From positions 1 to 64,000 of the forward strand of contig NZ_JAJLPA010000011.1 of assembly GCF_025548555.1 (NCBI RefSeq): a DNA stretch of 64,000 nucleotides, given 5' to 3'. The notes beneath the pieces were generated by a model that had not been told where the DNA came from, made no database searches, and worked only from the letters and a program-made list of their open reading frames with translations. Below, in pieces: positions 23,885 through 31,625 of this stretch. Positions within the stretch are counted from its first letter, which is position 1; each line of letters begins with the position of its first letter. Origin of the DNA: Sphingomonas sp. A2-49 (GTDB lineage Bacteria > Pseudomonadota > Alphaproteobacteria > Sphingomonadales > Sphingomonadaceae). The position numbers were made by a program, and so were the translations under genes.

Positions 23885-25029
23885 CCCGGCCGATCGGCTA
23901 TTTCGTCCATCACCAGGGGCGCGGCCACGCGGAGCGGTGTGCCGCGATCGCGCACGCGCTGCCCGCGACGCGTCCGCTAACGATCTTCTGCGCGCGCGAT
24001 GACATCTTTCCCCCGCTGCCGGAACAGGTCGAGGTCGTCCGCATTCCGTCGCTGTTCGAGCCGACCGGTGCGGAGGCCGCGACTGCGGACTGGGTGCCGA
24101 CGCCCGAGACGCTGCATTGCGCACCGCTCGGCTGGCCGGGGATCCGCGAGGCGATGGCGACGATGACGCACTGGTTCGCGACGGCGGACCCGGCGCTGAT
24201 GATCTGCGACGTATCGGCAGAGGTCGCGCAGCTCGCGCGCATCTGCAGCGTGCCGCACGTCAAGGTGCTGCAGCACGGCGACCGTGGCGACGCGGGCCAT
24301 CGCGCGGCCTATGCCGGCGCGGCGGGGCTGCTCGCGCCCTTCCACATGGATCTGGCGCAACCGGAATGGGACGCCGCGATGCTTGCCCGCACCTGTTTCG
24401 CCGGCGGCCTCGGCGTCGACACGCGGGTGCCGGAACGCGAGCTGGCGCGGCAGCGGATCGGGGTCGGCGCGGGCGAGGAGGTCGTGCTGGTCATGGCCGG
24501 CGGCGGCGGCAGCGGCTTCGGGCAGGCGCCGATGGGCGTCGGCGCGCGCAGCCGGCCGGCGGCGCGCTGGATCACGATCGGCCCGGTCGAGCGCGACTGG
24601 CACGCGACGGAGCCCGCCAATATCGAGCATCGCGGCTGGGTGGACAATCCCGCCGATTATGTCGCCGCGGCGGACCTTGTCGTATCGTCGACCGGCAACA
24701 CCACCTGCCAGCAGGTGCTGGCGGCGGCGCGGCCGTGGCTGGCGATTCCCGAGTGGCGCTATTTCGACGAGCAGCACCGCAAGGCGGCGGCACTGGTGGC
24801 GGCGGGTGTCGCATGCGTGCGGCCGCACCTGCCCTCGTCCGCCGACGCCTGGTCGCAGGCGATCGACGCGGCCCTTGCGACCCATGCGCCGGTCCGCCAG
24901 CGCGCGATGATCGCCGAGGCGCCCGCCGGCGATGCGGCCCGCTGGCTGGAAGGGCTCGTCGGGCGCCTGTGGCCGCAAGCCGCCGCGCCTGCCGACGCCG
25001 ATGCCATTCTGCCCATTCCCTCGATCTGA
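23881..25029 (+). CDS. Glycosyltransferase, MurG-like GT-B fold
   Basis: 382 residues, GTG start within a GTGA overlap. The N-terminus PIGYFVHHQGRGHAERCAAIA has the G-R-G-H loop of GT1/GT28-type enzymes. The C-terminal half has VLVMAGGGGSGFG and VVSSTGNTTCQQVLAAARPWLAIP, typical of the nucleotide-sugar binding half of GT28 C-terminal domains. It probably adds a sugar to the product of the preceding enzyme or to a lipid carrier. There is no membrane segment. The gene is followed by 13 bases and then the next ATG. Confidence 0.75.
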   Translation: MTRPIGYFVHHQGRGHAERCAAIAHALPATRPLTIFCARDDIFPPLPEQVEVVRIPSLFEPTGAEAATADWVPTPETLHCAPLGWPGIREAMATMTHWFATADPALMICDVSAEVAQLARICSVPHVKVLQHGDRGDAGHRAAYAGAAGLLAPFHMDLAQPEWDAAMLARTCFAGGLGVDTRVPERELARQRIGVGAGEEVVLVMAGGGGSGFGQAPMGVGARSRPAARWITIGPVERDWHATEPANIEHRGWVDNPADYVAAADLVVSSTGNTTCQQVLAAARPWLAIPEWRYFDEQHRKAAALVAAGVACVRPHLPSSADAWSQAIDAALATHAPVRQRAMIAEAPAGDAARWLEGLVGRLWPQAAAPADADAILPIPSI

Positions 25030-25042
25030 CCGGAGCCCGTCC

Positions 25043-25963
25043 ATGTTCGTATCCGTCGTGACGCTGGCCGGCGGCCGGCCCGATCACCTTTGCAACCTCG
25101 TCGTCGGGCTGACCCGCCAGACGCAGCCGCCGTGCGAGCTGATCGTCGCGGTGATGCAGGACGCGCCCTACGACCTGCCCGATGCGCCGTTCCCGATCCG
25201 CCAGCTGATGATCGCGGGCGGCGACCTGCCACTGGCGGTCGCGCGCAATGCCGCGGGCCGTGCCGCGACGGGCGACGCGCTGGTCTTCCTCGACATGGAT
25301 TGCATTCCGACGCCGACGCTGGTCGCCGACTACGCGCGGCGTCTGGGCGAGCTCGACGGGCTGCTGATGGGCGAGGTGCTGTACCTGCCCGGCGGCGCAA
25401 CCGCGGGCGACTGGCGCAGCGAGGATTTCGCCGCCGTCGCCGTGCGCCATTCCGACCGGCGCGGACCGCCCGCCGAGGGGATCGAGCTCTGCAACGACTA
25501 TCGCTGTTTCTGGTCGCTCAACTTCGCGATGCGGCGCGCGACCTTCCTGCGCGTCGGCGGCTTTCACGAAGGCTATCGCGGCTATGGCGGCGAGGACACC
25601 GATTTCGGCAAGGTGCTCGACACCGCGGGCGTGCCGATCGCCTGGATCCGGGGCGGGCTGGCGCACCACCAATATCACCCGCACCACATGCCGCCGGTCC
25701 ACCACCTGGACAGCGTGGTGCGCAATGCCGAGCTGTTCGAGGCACGCTGGGGCTATCGCACGATGGGGCACTGGCTCTACGCCTTCCGCCTGATGGGGCT
25801 GATCGACGATGCGGAGGGCGCGCCGATCCGCATCCTGCGCCGCCCCGATGCCGACGACCTGGCGCTCACCGGGCAGCAGAGCCACCAGCCCTATGCCAAC
25901 ACCGCCACCGTCATCCGCACGCTGGAGGCACGGGTGCCGGCATCGGGCCGCGTCGCCGCGTGA
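25043..25963 (+). CDS. Glycosyltransferase family 2 with galactosyltransferase-type C-terminal domain
   Basis: 306 residues. The GT-A start is FVSVVTLAGGRPDHLCNLV, followed by ARNAAGRAATGDALVFLDMDCIP, with DxD-like DMD as the metal/nucleotide site. The acceptor-side segment FAMRRATFLRVGGFHEGYRGYGGEDTDF matches the C-terminal domain seen in galactosyltransferases and chondroitin-type enzymes. The late His-rich stretch LAHHQYHPHHM is unusual. Donor and acceptor are unknown. The stop overlaps the GTG start of the next gene. Confidence 0.82.
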   Translation: MFVSVVTLAGGRPDHLCNLVVGLTRQTQPPCELIVAVMQDAPYDLPDAPFPIRQLMIAGGDLPLAVARNAAGRAATGDALVFLDMDCIPTPTLVADYARRLGELDGLLMGEVLYLPGGATAGDWRSEDFAAVAVRHSDRRGPPAEGIELCNDYRCFWSLNFAMRRATFLRVGGFHEGYRGYGGEDTDFGKVLDTAGVPIAWIRGGLAHHQYHPHHMPPVHHLDSVVRNAELFEARWGYRTMGHWLYAFRLMGLIDDAEGAPIRILRRPDADDLALTGQQSHQPYANTATVIRTLEARVPASGRVAA

Positions 25964-27030
25964 GGATCGCGCTGCTCGCGCACGTCCGCCAGCGGATCGC
26001 GCAGCCGTTCATGGGCGGGATGGAATCGCACAGCTGGTACCTCGCCGACGGGCTGGTCGCGCGCGGGCACGACGTCGTGCTGTTCGCGGCGGGGGACAGC
26101 GATCCGCGGTTCGATATCGACCCGGTGCTGCCCGAACATTACGAGCGCACCTTTCCCTGGGCGGAGCATCGCGGGTCGCCGCCGCTGATCGCGCACGTCG
26201 ATGCCGGCTATCGCGCCGCGTGCGAGCGGATCGCGACAGGCGGCTTCGACGTCGTCCACAACAACAGCCTGCACCGCTTTCCGATCGCGCCCGCACAGAC
26301 CGCGCGCGTGCCGACGGTCACGTCCCTGCATGTGCCGCCCTATGACGCGCTGCACTGGTTCGTGAAGGCCAGTCCCGCGCCCGCCCACCGGCTGACCGTG
26401 ACGTCCCGGAGCCAGCTGCGCGCGTGGTTCCCCGACGGCGCGCCGGCAGAGGCATCGGTGCTGCACAACGGCATCGACCCCGCCGCCTGGCCGTTCGCGA
26501 CAGGGGGCGACGGCGCCGTCTGGTGCGGCCGGATCACGCCGAACAAGGGCACGCATCTGGCGATCCGCGCGGCGCTGCTCGCGGGCGTGCCGCTGACTTT
26601 GTTCGGTTCGATCGAGGATCGCGACTATTGGGCCGCGGCGGTCGAACCGCTGCTCGGACCGACGATCCGCTACGGCGGCCATCTGGAGGGGGAGGCACTC
26701 GCCGTCGCGATGGGACGTGCGGCGGTGTTCGTGTTCACGCCCTGCTGGGACGAACCGTTCGGGCTGGTCGCGATCGAGGCGATGGCCTGCGGCCTGCCGG
26801 TCGCGGCGTTCGATCGCGGCGCGGCGCGCGAGGTCGTCGGCGAGGCCGGCCGGTTCGCGGAGGCGGACGACGTCGCGGGGCTCGCCCGCGCCATCCGCGA
26901 CGTGGCGGCGATCCCCCGCACCGTGGTGCGCGCGCGGGTCGAGGCGTCCTTCGGCCGCGACCGCTGGCTCGACGGGTGCGAGCGGCTGTACGACGAGGTC
27001 CGCCACGCGCGGATGACCGCGGCGGCATGA
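25960..27030 (+). CDS. Glycosyltransferase family 4
   Basis: 356 residues from the GTG at 25960 (GTGA overlap). The GT-B/GT4 landmarks are FMGGMESHSWYLADGLVARGHDV, VVHNNSLHRF, SVLHNGIDP, the donor-site VWCGRITPNKGTHLA, and the E-x7-E motif in DEPFGLVAIEAMACGLPV. It resembles glycosyltransferases that use UDP- or GDP-hexoses. There is no signal peptide. The ATGA overlap with the pyruvyltransferase gene (27027-27030) indicates coupled translation. Confidence 0.85.
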   Translation: MRIALLAHVRQRIAQPFMGGMESHSWYLADGLVARGHDVVLFAAGDSDPRFDIDPVLPEHYERTFPWAEHRGSPPLIAHVDAGYRAACERIATGGFDVVHNNSLHRFPIAPAQTARVPTVTSLHVPPYDALHWFVKASPAPAHRLTVTSRSQLRAWFPDGAPAEASVLHNGIDPAAWPFATGGDGAVWCGRITPNKGTHLAIRAALLAGVPLTLFGSIEDRDYWAAAVEPLLGPTIRYGGHLEGEALAVAMGRAAVFVFTPCWDEPFGLVAIEAMACGLPVAAFDRGAAREVVGEAGRFAEADDVAGLARAIRDVAAIPRTVVRARVEASFGRDRWLDGCERLYDEVRHARMTAAA

Positions 27031-27938
27031 GCGCGCCCGATGTCGTGGCGCAGCAGCAGGCGGCGCTGTTCGACCTCTATCGGCGCCACGTCGGCCCCGG
27101 CGACCGCTATGCGCTGGTGGACTTTCCCGATCACGCGAACGTCGGCGACAGCGCGATCTGGCTGGGCGAGGTCGCGATCCTGCGCGCCGTGACCGGCCGC
27201 GATCCCGACTATGTCGCGACCTGGGACGGGTTCGATTCCGCGGCGTTCCGGGCGGCGAGCCCGAAGGGCGTGGTGTTCCTCCACGGCGGCGGCAATCTCG
27301 GCGACATCTGGCGGCATCACCAGACGTTCCGCGAGACGGTGCTGGCGACCGTCCGCGACCGGCGCGTCGTGCAATTGCCGCAATCCATCCACTTTCGCGC
27401 CCCCGGCGGTATCGCGGCGTTCGGAACGCTGGTCGCGGCCCACCCCGATTTCCACCTGGCCGTCCGCGACCGCGCGAGCCTTGCGCTTGCGCAGCGGCAC
27501 TGGGACTGCCCGGTCACGCTCGCCCCCGACAGCGCGTTCGCGATCGGCCGGCAGCATCGGGGCGTGGCGGATGTCGGCACGCTGCTTTTGCTGCGCAGCG
27601 ACGACGAGCGGGTGGCGCACGATCCGGCGATCGTCGGCGAACGCCCCGATGCCCTCGTCTGCGACTGGCTGGACGACGGCCCGCTGCCGGGGCGGACGGC
27701 GGGGGAGCCGGCGGCCGCTTATTGCCACCGTCTGGCCCGCGCGCGCGTCGATCGGGGACTGGCCTTGCTGTCGCGCGGCCGGCGGATCGTCACCGACCGG
27801 CTGCACGCGCATATCCTCGCGACGTTGCTCGACATTCCCCATGTCGCGCTCGACAATGACTACGGCAAGCTGTCCGCCTACATCGCGTGCTGGACGGCGG
27901 CGTCGCCGTTGTTGGCGGCGCGCGCGGACGGGGCATGA
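27027..27938 (+). CDS. Polysaccharide pyruvyl transferase family protein
   Basis: 303 residues. Family landmarks are DFPDHANVGDSAIWLGE, VVFLHGGGNLGDIW, QLPQSIHF, a DSAFAIG segment, and RIVTDRLHAHILATLLDIPHV. Members transfer pyruvate from phosphoenolpyruvate as a ketal onto sugars, or act on related acceptors. In this operon it would add a negative charge to the glycan being built. It is flanked by ATGA overlaps on both sides, so its dose is tied to the glycosyltransferases. Confidence 0.85.
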   Translation: MSAPDVVAQQQAALFDLYRRHVGPGDRYALVDFPDHANVGDSAIWLGEVAILRAVTGRDPDYVATWDGFDSAAFRAASPKGVVFLHGGGNLGDIWRHHQTFRETVLATVRDRRVVQLPQSIHFRAPGGIAAFGTLVAAHPDFHLAVRDRASLALAQRHWDCPVTLAPDSAFAIGRQHRGVADVGTLLLLRSDDERVAHDPAIVGERPDALVCDWLDDGPLPGRTAGEPAAAYCHRLARARVDRGLALLSRGRRIVTDRLHAHILATLLDIPHVALDNDYGKLSAYIACWTAASPLLAARADGA

Positions 27939-28921
27939 TCGCCGTCACGCTTCTGCTCTGTACGCGCGACCGGGGGGAGTCGCTCGATCGCACGCTCGCC
28001 TCGATCACGCGGGCGGCGGCGCGCGGTCCGGCGGTGGAGGCGGTCGTCGTCGACAACGGATCGTCGGACGACACGCCCGAACGGCTGTCCGCATGGCGCG
28101 ACGCGCAGGCCTTTGCGGTGACGCTCGTCCGCGAACCGCGCGCCGGGCTCGCGCGGGCGCGCAACGCGGGGCTGGCGCGGGCGCGGGGCCGCATCGTCGC
28201 GATGACCGACGACGACTGCGTGCTCGATGCCGGCTTTTTCGAACAAGTGGCGGCGCGCTTCGCCTTGGCTTCGGCACCGGTGGTGATCGGCGGCCGCATC
28301 CTGCTCGGCGATCCCGCCGACCTGCCCGTGACGATCAAGCTGGAGGATCATGCGATGGTCGCAGATCCCGGGGGGTATCCGGGCGGATTCGTCATGGGCG
28401 CAAACCTGGCCTTTACCCGCGACGTCGTCGACCGGATCGGTGGATTCGACGAACGCTTCGGCGCGGGCGCCCGGTTCAGGGCAGCGGAAGATACCGATTT
28501 CCTGTTCCGCGCGACCGGATGCGGCATCCCGGTGCGCTACGATCCGTATATCGTCGTGACGCATCATCACGGACGGCGGACGGCCAACGCGTTGCGGCGC
28601 CTGCTCGCCGGCTACGCCTTTGGCGACGGGGCGGTCTATGCCAAGCACATCCTGCGCGATGCGCGGATCGTGCGGGCGGTGCGGACCGATATCGGCAACT
28701 TGGTCGCGGAGCGCCGGACGCGCGCGGTCGTCTTCGAACAGATCCGCTTCTTCCACGCCTTCCGCTGCCGCGGGATCGCGCGCGGCTTCGCGGCCTATGT
28801 TCTGTCAATGGGTTCCGGCTTGGTCCGCGGGGGCAAGGTGCGGCCAAATCGCCACACCTTCCGGCAAAATTCGGGTCGCCTGCCGGTGCAGGAAAATACG
28901 ACCATTGTGGATCGAGGGTGA
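27935..28921 (+). CDS. Glycosyltransferase family 2
   Basis: 328 residues. GT2 features are LLLCTRDRGESLDRTLASI, VVVDNGSSDDTPERL, RARNAGLARARGRIVAMTDDDC with the DxD-type DDDC, GANLAFTRDVVDRIGGFDERFGAG and AAEDTDFLFRA. The C-terminal ~100 residues after the catalytic domain (ALRRLLAGYAFGDGAVYAKH and onward) are amphipathic and may sit on the membrane. It is the last gene of the six-gene operon; the TonB receptor starts 62 bases later after a distinctly AT-richer spacer. Confidence 0.85.
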   Translation: MIAVTLLLCTRDRGESLDRTLASITRAAARGPAVEAVVVDNGSSDDTPERLSAWRDAQAFAVTLVREPRAGLARARNAGLARARGRIVAMTDDDCVLDAGFFEQVAARFALASAPVVIGGRILLGDPADLPVTIKLEDHAMVADPGGYPGGFVMGANLAFTRDVVDRIGGFDERFGAGARFRAAEDTDFLFRATGCGIPVRYDPYIVVTHHHGRRTANALRRLLAGYAFGDGAVYAKHILRDARIVRAVRTDIGNLVAERRTRAVVFEQIRFFHAFRCRGIARGFAAYVLSMGSGLVRGGKVRPNRHTFRQNSGRLPVQENTTIVDRG

Positions 28922-28933
28922 CAGAACTATTGT

Positions 28934-28976
28934 CCCATTATGGGCCTTTGAAGAAGAGCCCCGTGTTTTAGGGGAG
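28934..28976 (+). promoter_or_regulatory. Leader of the TonB receptor with competing short hairpins
   Basis: Three small inverted repeats are stacked before the receptor start: CCCAT-T-ATGGG at 28934-28944, GGGC/GCCC at 28942-28945 and 28958-28961, and CCCC/GGGG at 28959-28962 and 28971-28974. The last two share C residues and so are mutually exclusive. The final GGGG is also the ribosome-binding GGGGAG of the receptor gene. Control of receptor translation is possible, but the stems are only 4-5 bp. Confidence 0.25.
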
Positions 28977-28983
28977 ATTATCG

Positions 28984-31542
28984 ATGACCGATCGTCGCGC
29001 ACTTCGCGCCTTTCTGCTGGTCGGCTGCGCCATGGTCGCGATGCCGGCCTATGCACAGACCGCCGATCCTACGGCGGCTCCCGCCGCGCCGGTAACGCCT
29101 GACACCAACCCACAGGATCCCGCGCAGGCGACCGACGACGGCGGCGCCGACATCATCGTCACCGGGCAGACGACGCGCAACCGCCCCCTCATCACCGCAT
29201 CGGCGGACATCACGCTGGCATCGCGCGACGACATCGATCGCAAGGCGCCGCGGTCGACCGCCGACATGCTCGAACTGGTCCCCGGCATCTTCGTCGAGGC
29301 GACCGCGGGCGCGGTCTCGAACAATTATTCGGTGCGCGGCCTGCAGGGCGGCGGCCAGCGCTTCGTCCAGTTGCAGGAGGACGGCATGCCGATCCTGTAC
29401 GGCGGCGGCGGTGCCGACTTTTTCTTCGACCAGGACCTGACCATCGATCGGCTGGAGGCGGTGAAGGGCGGCTCGTCGGGCGTGCTGACCGTCAACGGCG
29501 CGGGCGCGACGATCAACTTCGTCTCCAAGCTGCCCAATTTCGAGCGGCCCGAGGCGATGGCGCGCGCGACCTACTATAATTACGGCATGAAGCGCGGCGA
29601 CGTCTACCTCTCCGCGCCGATCACCGACAAGCTGGCGTTCAACGTCGGCGGCTACTACCAGTCGAGCCCCGGCGTCCGCGACAATCCGTTCGACTATCGC
29701 GGCTGGCGCGTGAAGGGCATGCTGGAATATCGTCCCGAGGCGGGCGGCTATATCCGCATTTCTGCCAAGGGCGGCGATATCGAGAACGCCTATTACGCCG
29801 ACCAGCCCTATCGCTTCACCAACGGCAAGCCCGGCGGCATTCCGAGCCTCGACACCCAGTTCGGCAACGTCGGCGGCGATGCGTTCCGCAGCATCCAGGT
29901 GCCGGTATCGACCTTCGCGCATCCCAGCGGCTTCCGCGAATTCCGCTATCAGGACGGGATCAAGGCCAAGACCGCGCAATTCCGCGTCGACATGGAAACC
30001 CCGGTCAGCGACAGCTTCAACCTGTTCCTGCACAGCCGCTATCTGAAATATTCCTATGACTTCAACGGTCTGTTCCCCGGCTCCGGGACCGGCAACGCCG
30101 GCCTGACGAGTGCGGTCAACTATCTGACGCCGAACCCCGCCGTGTCGCCGATCATCGACCTGCTGCGCGCGGGGTTCGCCGCCTATCCGGCGACGACGCG
30201 CTTCGGCATTCGCAACCTGCGCACCGGCGCGGTGCTCGGCTCGAACCAGACCGCGGAGCTCAACGCGCTGAACGGCAACGGCTTCCTGCAACGTACGACG
30301 CTCAACCACGATTATGTCGACGGCAAGGACTTCGGCATCAACGCTGGTGGCACATGGGAATATGAGAGCGGCGGCTTCAAGAATTCGCTGACCGCGGGCG
30401 TGATGTATTACAACGTCATCCGCGCGCAGGATCAGTCGGCGACCGCCAGCGTCGTCAACGACGTGCGCACCAACAGCGACATCTATGACATCGTCGCGCT
30501 CAACGCGGCGAACGGCGTCATCGGCACGCTGTCGGACAACGGCCTCGTGTCCTACGGCGACTGGGGTGCGGGCATCCGGACGCGCAAGGATTCGACCGTG
30601 TCGCTTTACGCCAACGACGAATTGTCGATCGGCGACCTGCATATCGACGGCGGCCTGCGCTGGGAGAGCGACGACGCCAAGTTCCTCGATGGACAGGCCG
30701 CCGCGGTCAACCAGGCGGTGCAGCCCGGCGTAACGGGCGTGATCCGGACGGTGGGGTCGACCTTCAACGGAACCTATGTCACGACGCAGCGGACGCAGAG
30801 CAAGCTCGCCTATACGGTGGGTGCGAACTATCAGTTCACGCCGAACCTCGCGATCTACGCCCGCTATGCCGACGGCTTCCAGACCAACAATACCGATCCG
30901 ATCACGACGATCGAACTGTACGAAGCCGGCGTGCGCTATCAGTACCGGCGGTTCATCAGCGGCTCGGTGACGGTGTTCCAGACGAACTTCCGCAACCAGA
31001 ACTACAATTTCGCCAATCCGACCAATCCGTCGCAGCAACAGAACATCAACGCCGACCTGCGCACCCGCGGTGTCGAGGTGGACGTCAACGTCCGTCCGAT
31101 CCCCTGGTTCTCGGTCGACTTCCAGGGCGTGTTCCAGGAGCCCAAGCTGCTCAACCTCCAGATCGACGGCGCGGCGCAGTCGGGTTACGAGGGCAACCGG
31201 CCGGAGCGGACCCCCGCCAAGCTGTTCACGATCACGCCCGCGATCAAGCTGCCGGGCGGGCTGGGCGAGGTGTACGGCCGCTACAAGTTCATCGGCCGGA
31301 TCTTCGCGGACGCGGGCAACGGCGTCGCGCTGCCCAGCTATGGCGTCACCAGTGCCGGCGTGACGATCGACATCAACGATCGCATCCAGGCGAACTTCAA
31401 CGCGGACAACATCTTCAACGTCGTCGGCCTGACCGAGGGCAATCCGCGGCAGGGGCAGACGCAGGCGGTGACCGATGGCTATTTCTACGCCCGCGGCATC
31501 GTCGGCACGACCTATGGCGGATCGGTGACGCTGAAGTTCTGA
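28984..31542 (+). CDS. TonB-dependent outer-membrane receptor
   Basis: 852 residues. The signal peptide ends near residue 25 (AMPAYA-QTAD). A low-complexity Pro/Ala linker leads to DIIVTGQ, the TonB-box-like start of the plug domain (~55-190), with the plug landmarks LELVPGIFVE, SVRGLQGGG and DRLEAVKGGSSGVL. The rest is a 22-strand-type barrel ending in VGTTYGGSVTLKF with the terminal Phe needed for barrel assembly. It should import a bulky ligand using TonB energy. The next gene encodes an exported glycosidase-like protein, so a carbohydrate is likelier than a siderophore. GGGGAG lies 7 bases before the ATG. Confidence 0.92.
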   Translation: MTDRRALRAFLLVGCAMVAMPAYAQTADPTAAPAAPVTPDTNPQDPAQATDDGGADIIVTGQTTRNRPLITASADITLASRDDIDRKAPRSTADMLELVPGIFVEATAGAVSNNYSVRGLQGGGQRFVQLQEDGMPILYGGGGADFFFDQDLTIDRLEAVKGGSSGVLTVNGAGATINFVSKLPNFERPEAMARATYYNYGMKRGDVYLSAPITDKLAFNVGGYYQSSPGVRDNPFDYRGWRVKGMLEYRPEAGGYIRISAKGGDIENAYYADQPYRFTNGKPGGIPSLDTQFGNVGGDAFRSIQVPVSTFAHPSGFREFRYQDGIKAKTAQFRVDMETPVSDSFNLFLHSRYLKYSYDFNGLFPGSGTGNAGLTSAVNYLTPNPAVSPIIDLLRAGFAAYPATTRFGIRNLRTGAVLGSNQTAELNALNGNGFLQRTTLNHDYVDGKDFGINAGGTWEYESGGFKNSLTAGVMYYNVIRAQDQSATASVVNDVRTNSDIYDIVALNAANGVIGTLSDNGLVSYGDWGAGIRTRKDSTVSLYANDELSIGDLHIDGGLRWESDDAKFLDGQAAAVNQAVQPGVTGVIRTVGSTFNGTYVTTQRTQSKLAYTVGANYQFTPNLAIYARYADGFQTNNTDPITTIELYEAGVRYQYRRFISGSVTVFQTNFRNQNYNFANPTNPSQQQNINADLRTRGVEVDVNVRPIPWFSVDFQGVFQEPKLLNLQIDGAAQSGYEGNRPERTPAKLFTITPAIKLPGGLGEVYGRYKFIGRIFADAGNGVALPSYGVTSAGVTIDINDRIQANFNADNIFNVVGLTEGNPRQGQTQAVTDGYFYARGIVGTTYGGSVTLKF

Positions 31543-31570
31543 GCCGTGGCGACGCGTGGATGACGGCCGG

Positions 31571-31603
31571 GGGGCGGCGGGTGTGCGAGCGCCCGGCCGC
31601 CCC
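31571..31603 (+). terminator. Strong GC hairpin between receptor and glycosidase-like gene
   Basis: GGGGCGGCGGG (31571-31581) pairs with CCCGGCCGCCCC (31592-31603) with one bulged C and a 10-base loop. There is no U-tract after it, so it could attenuate transcription or protect the receptor mRNA 3' end rather than terminate fully. The next gene starts 22 bases later. Confidence 0.45.
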
Positions 31604-31625
31604 TTCGTCGATAAGGAGTGATGCG

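Noticed and set aside
21800-24124. 774-codon minus-strand frame opposite the SPS/phosphatase gene
   Set aside because: No domains; the plus strand shows complete GT4 and HAD motifs.
27226-27240. GGTTCGATTCC resembling a tRNA T-loop
   Set aside because: It lies inside the pyruvyltransferase coding sequence and no acceptor or anticodon stem surrounds it.
28978-31038. 686-codon minus-strand frame opposite the TonB receptor
   Set aside because: Antisense shadow; the plus strand has a signal peptide, plug motifs and terminal Phe.
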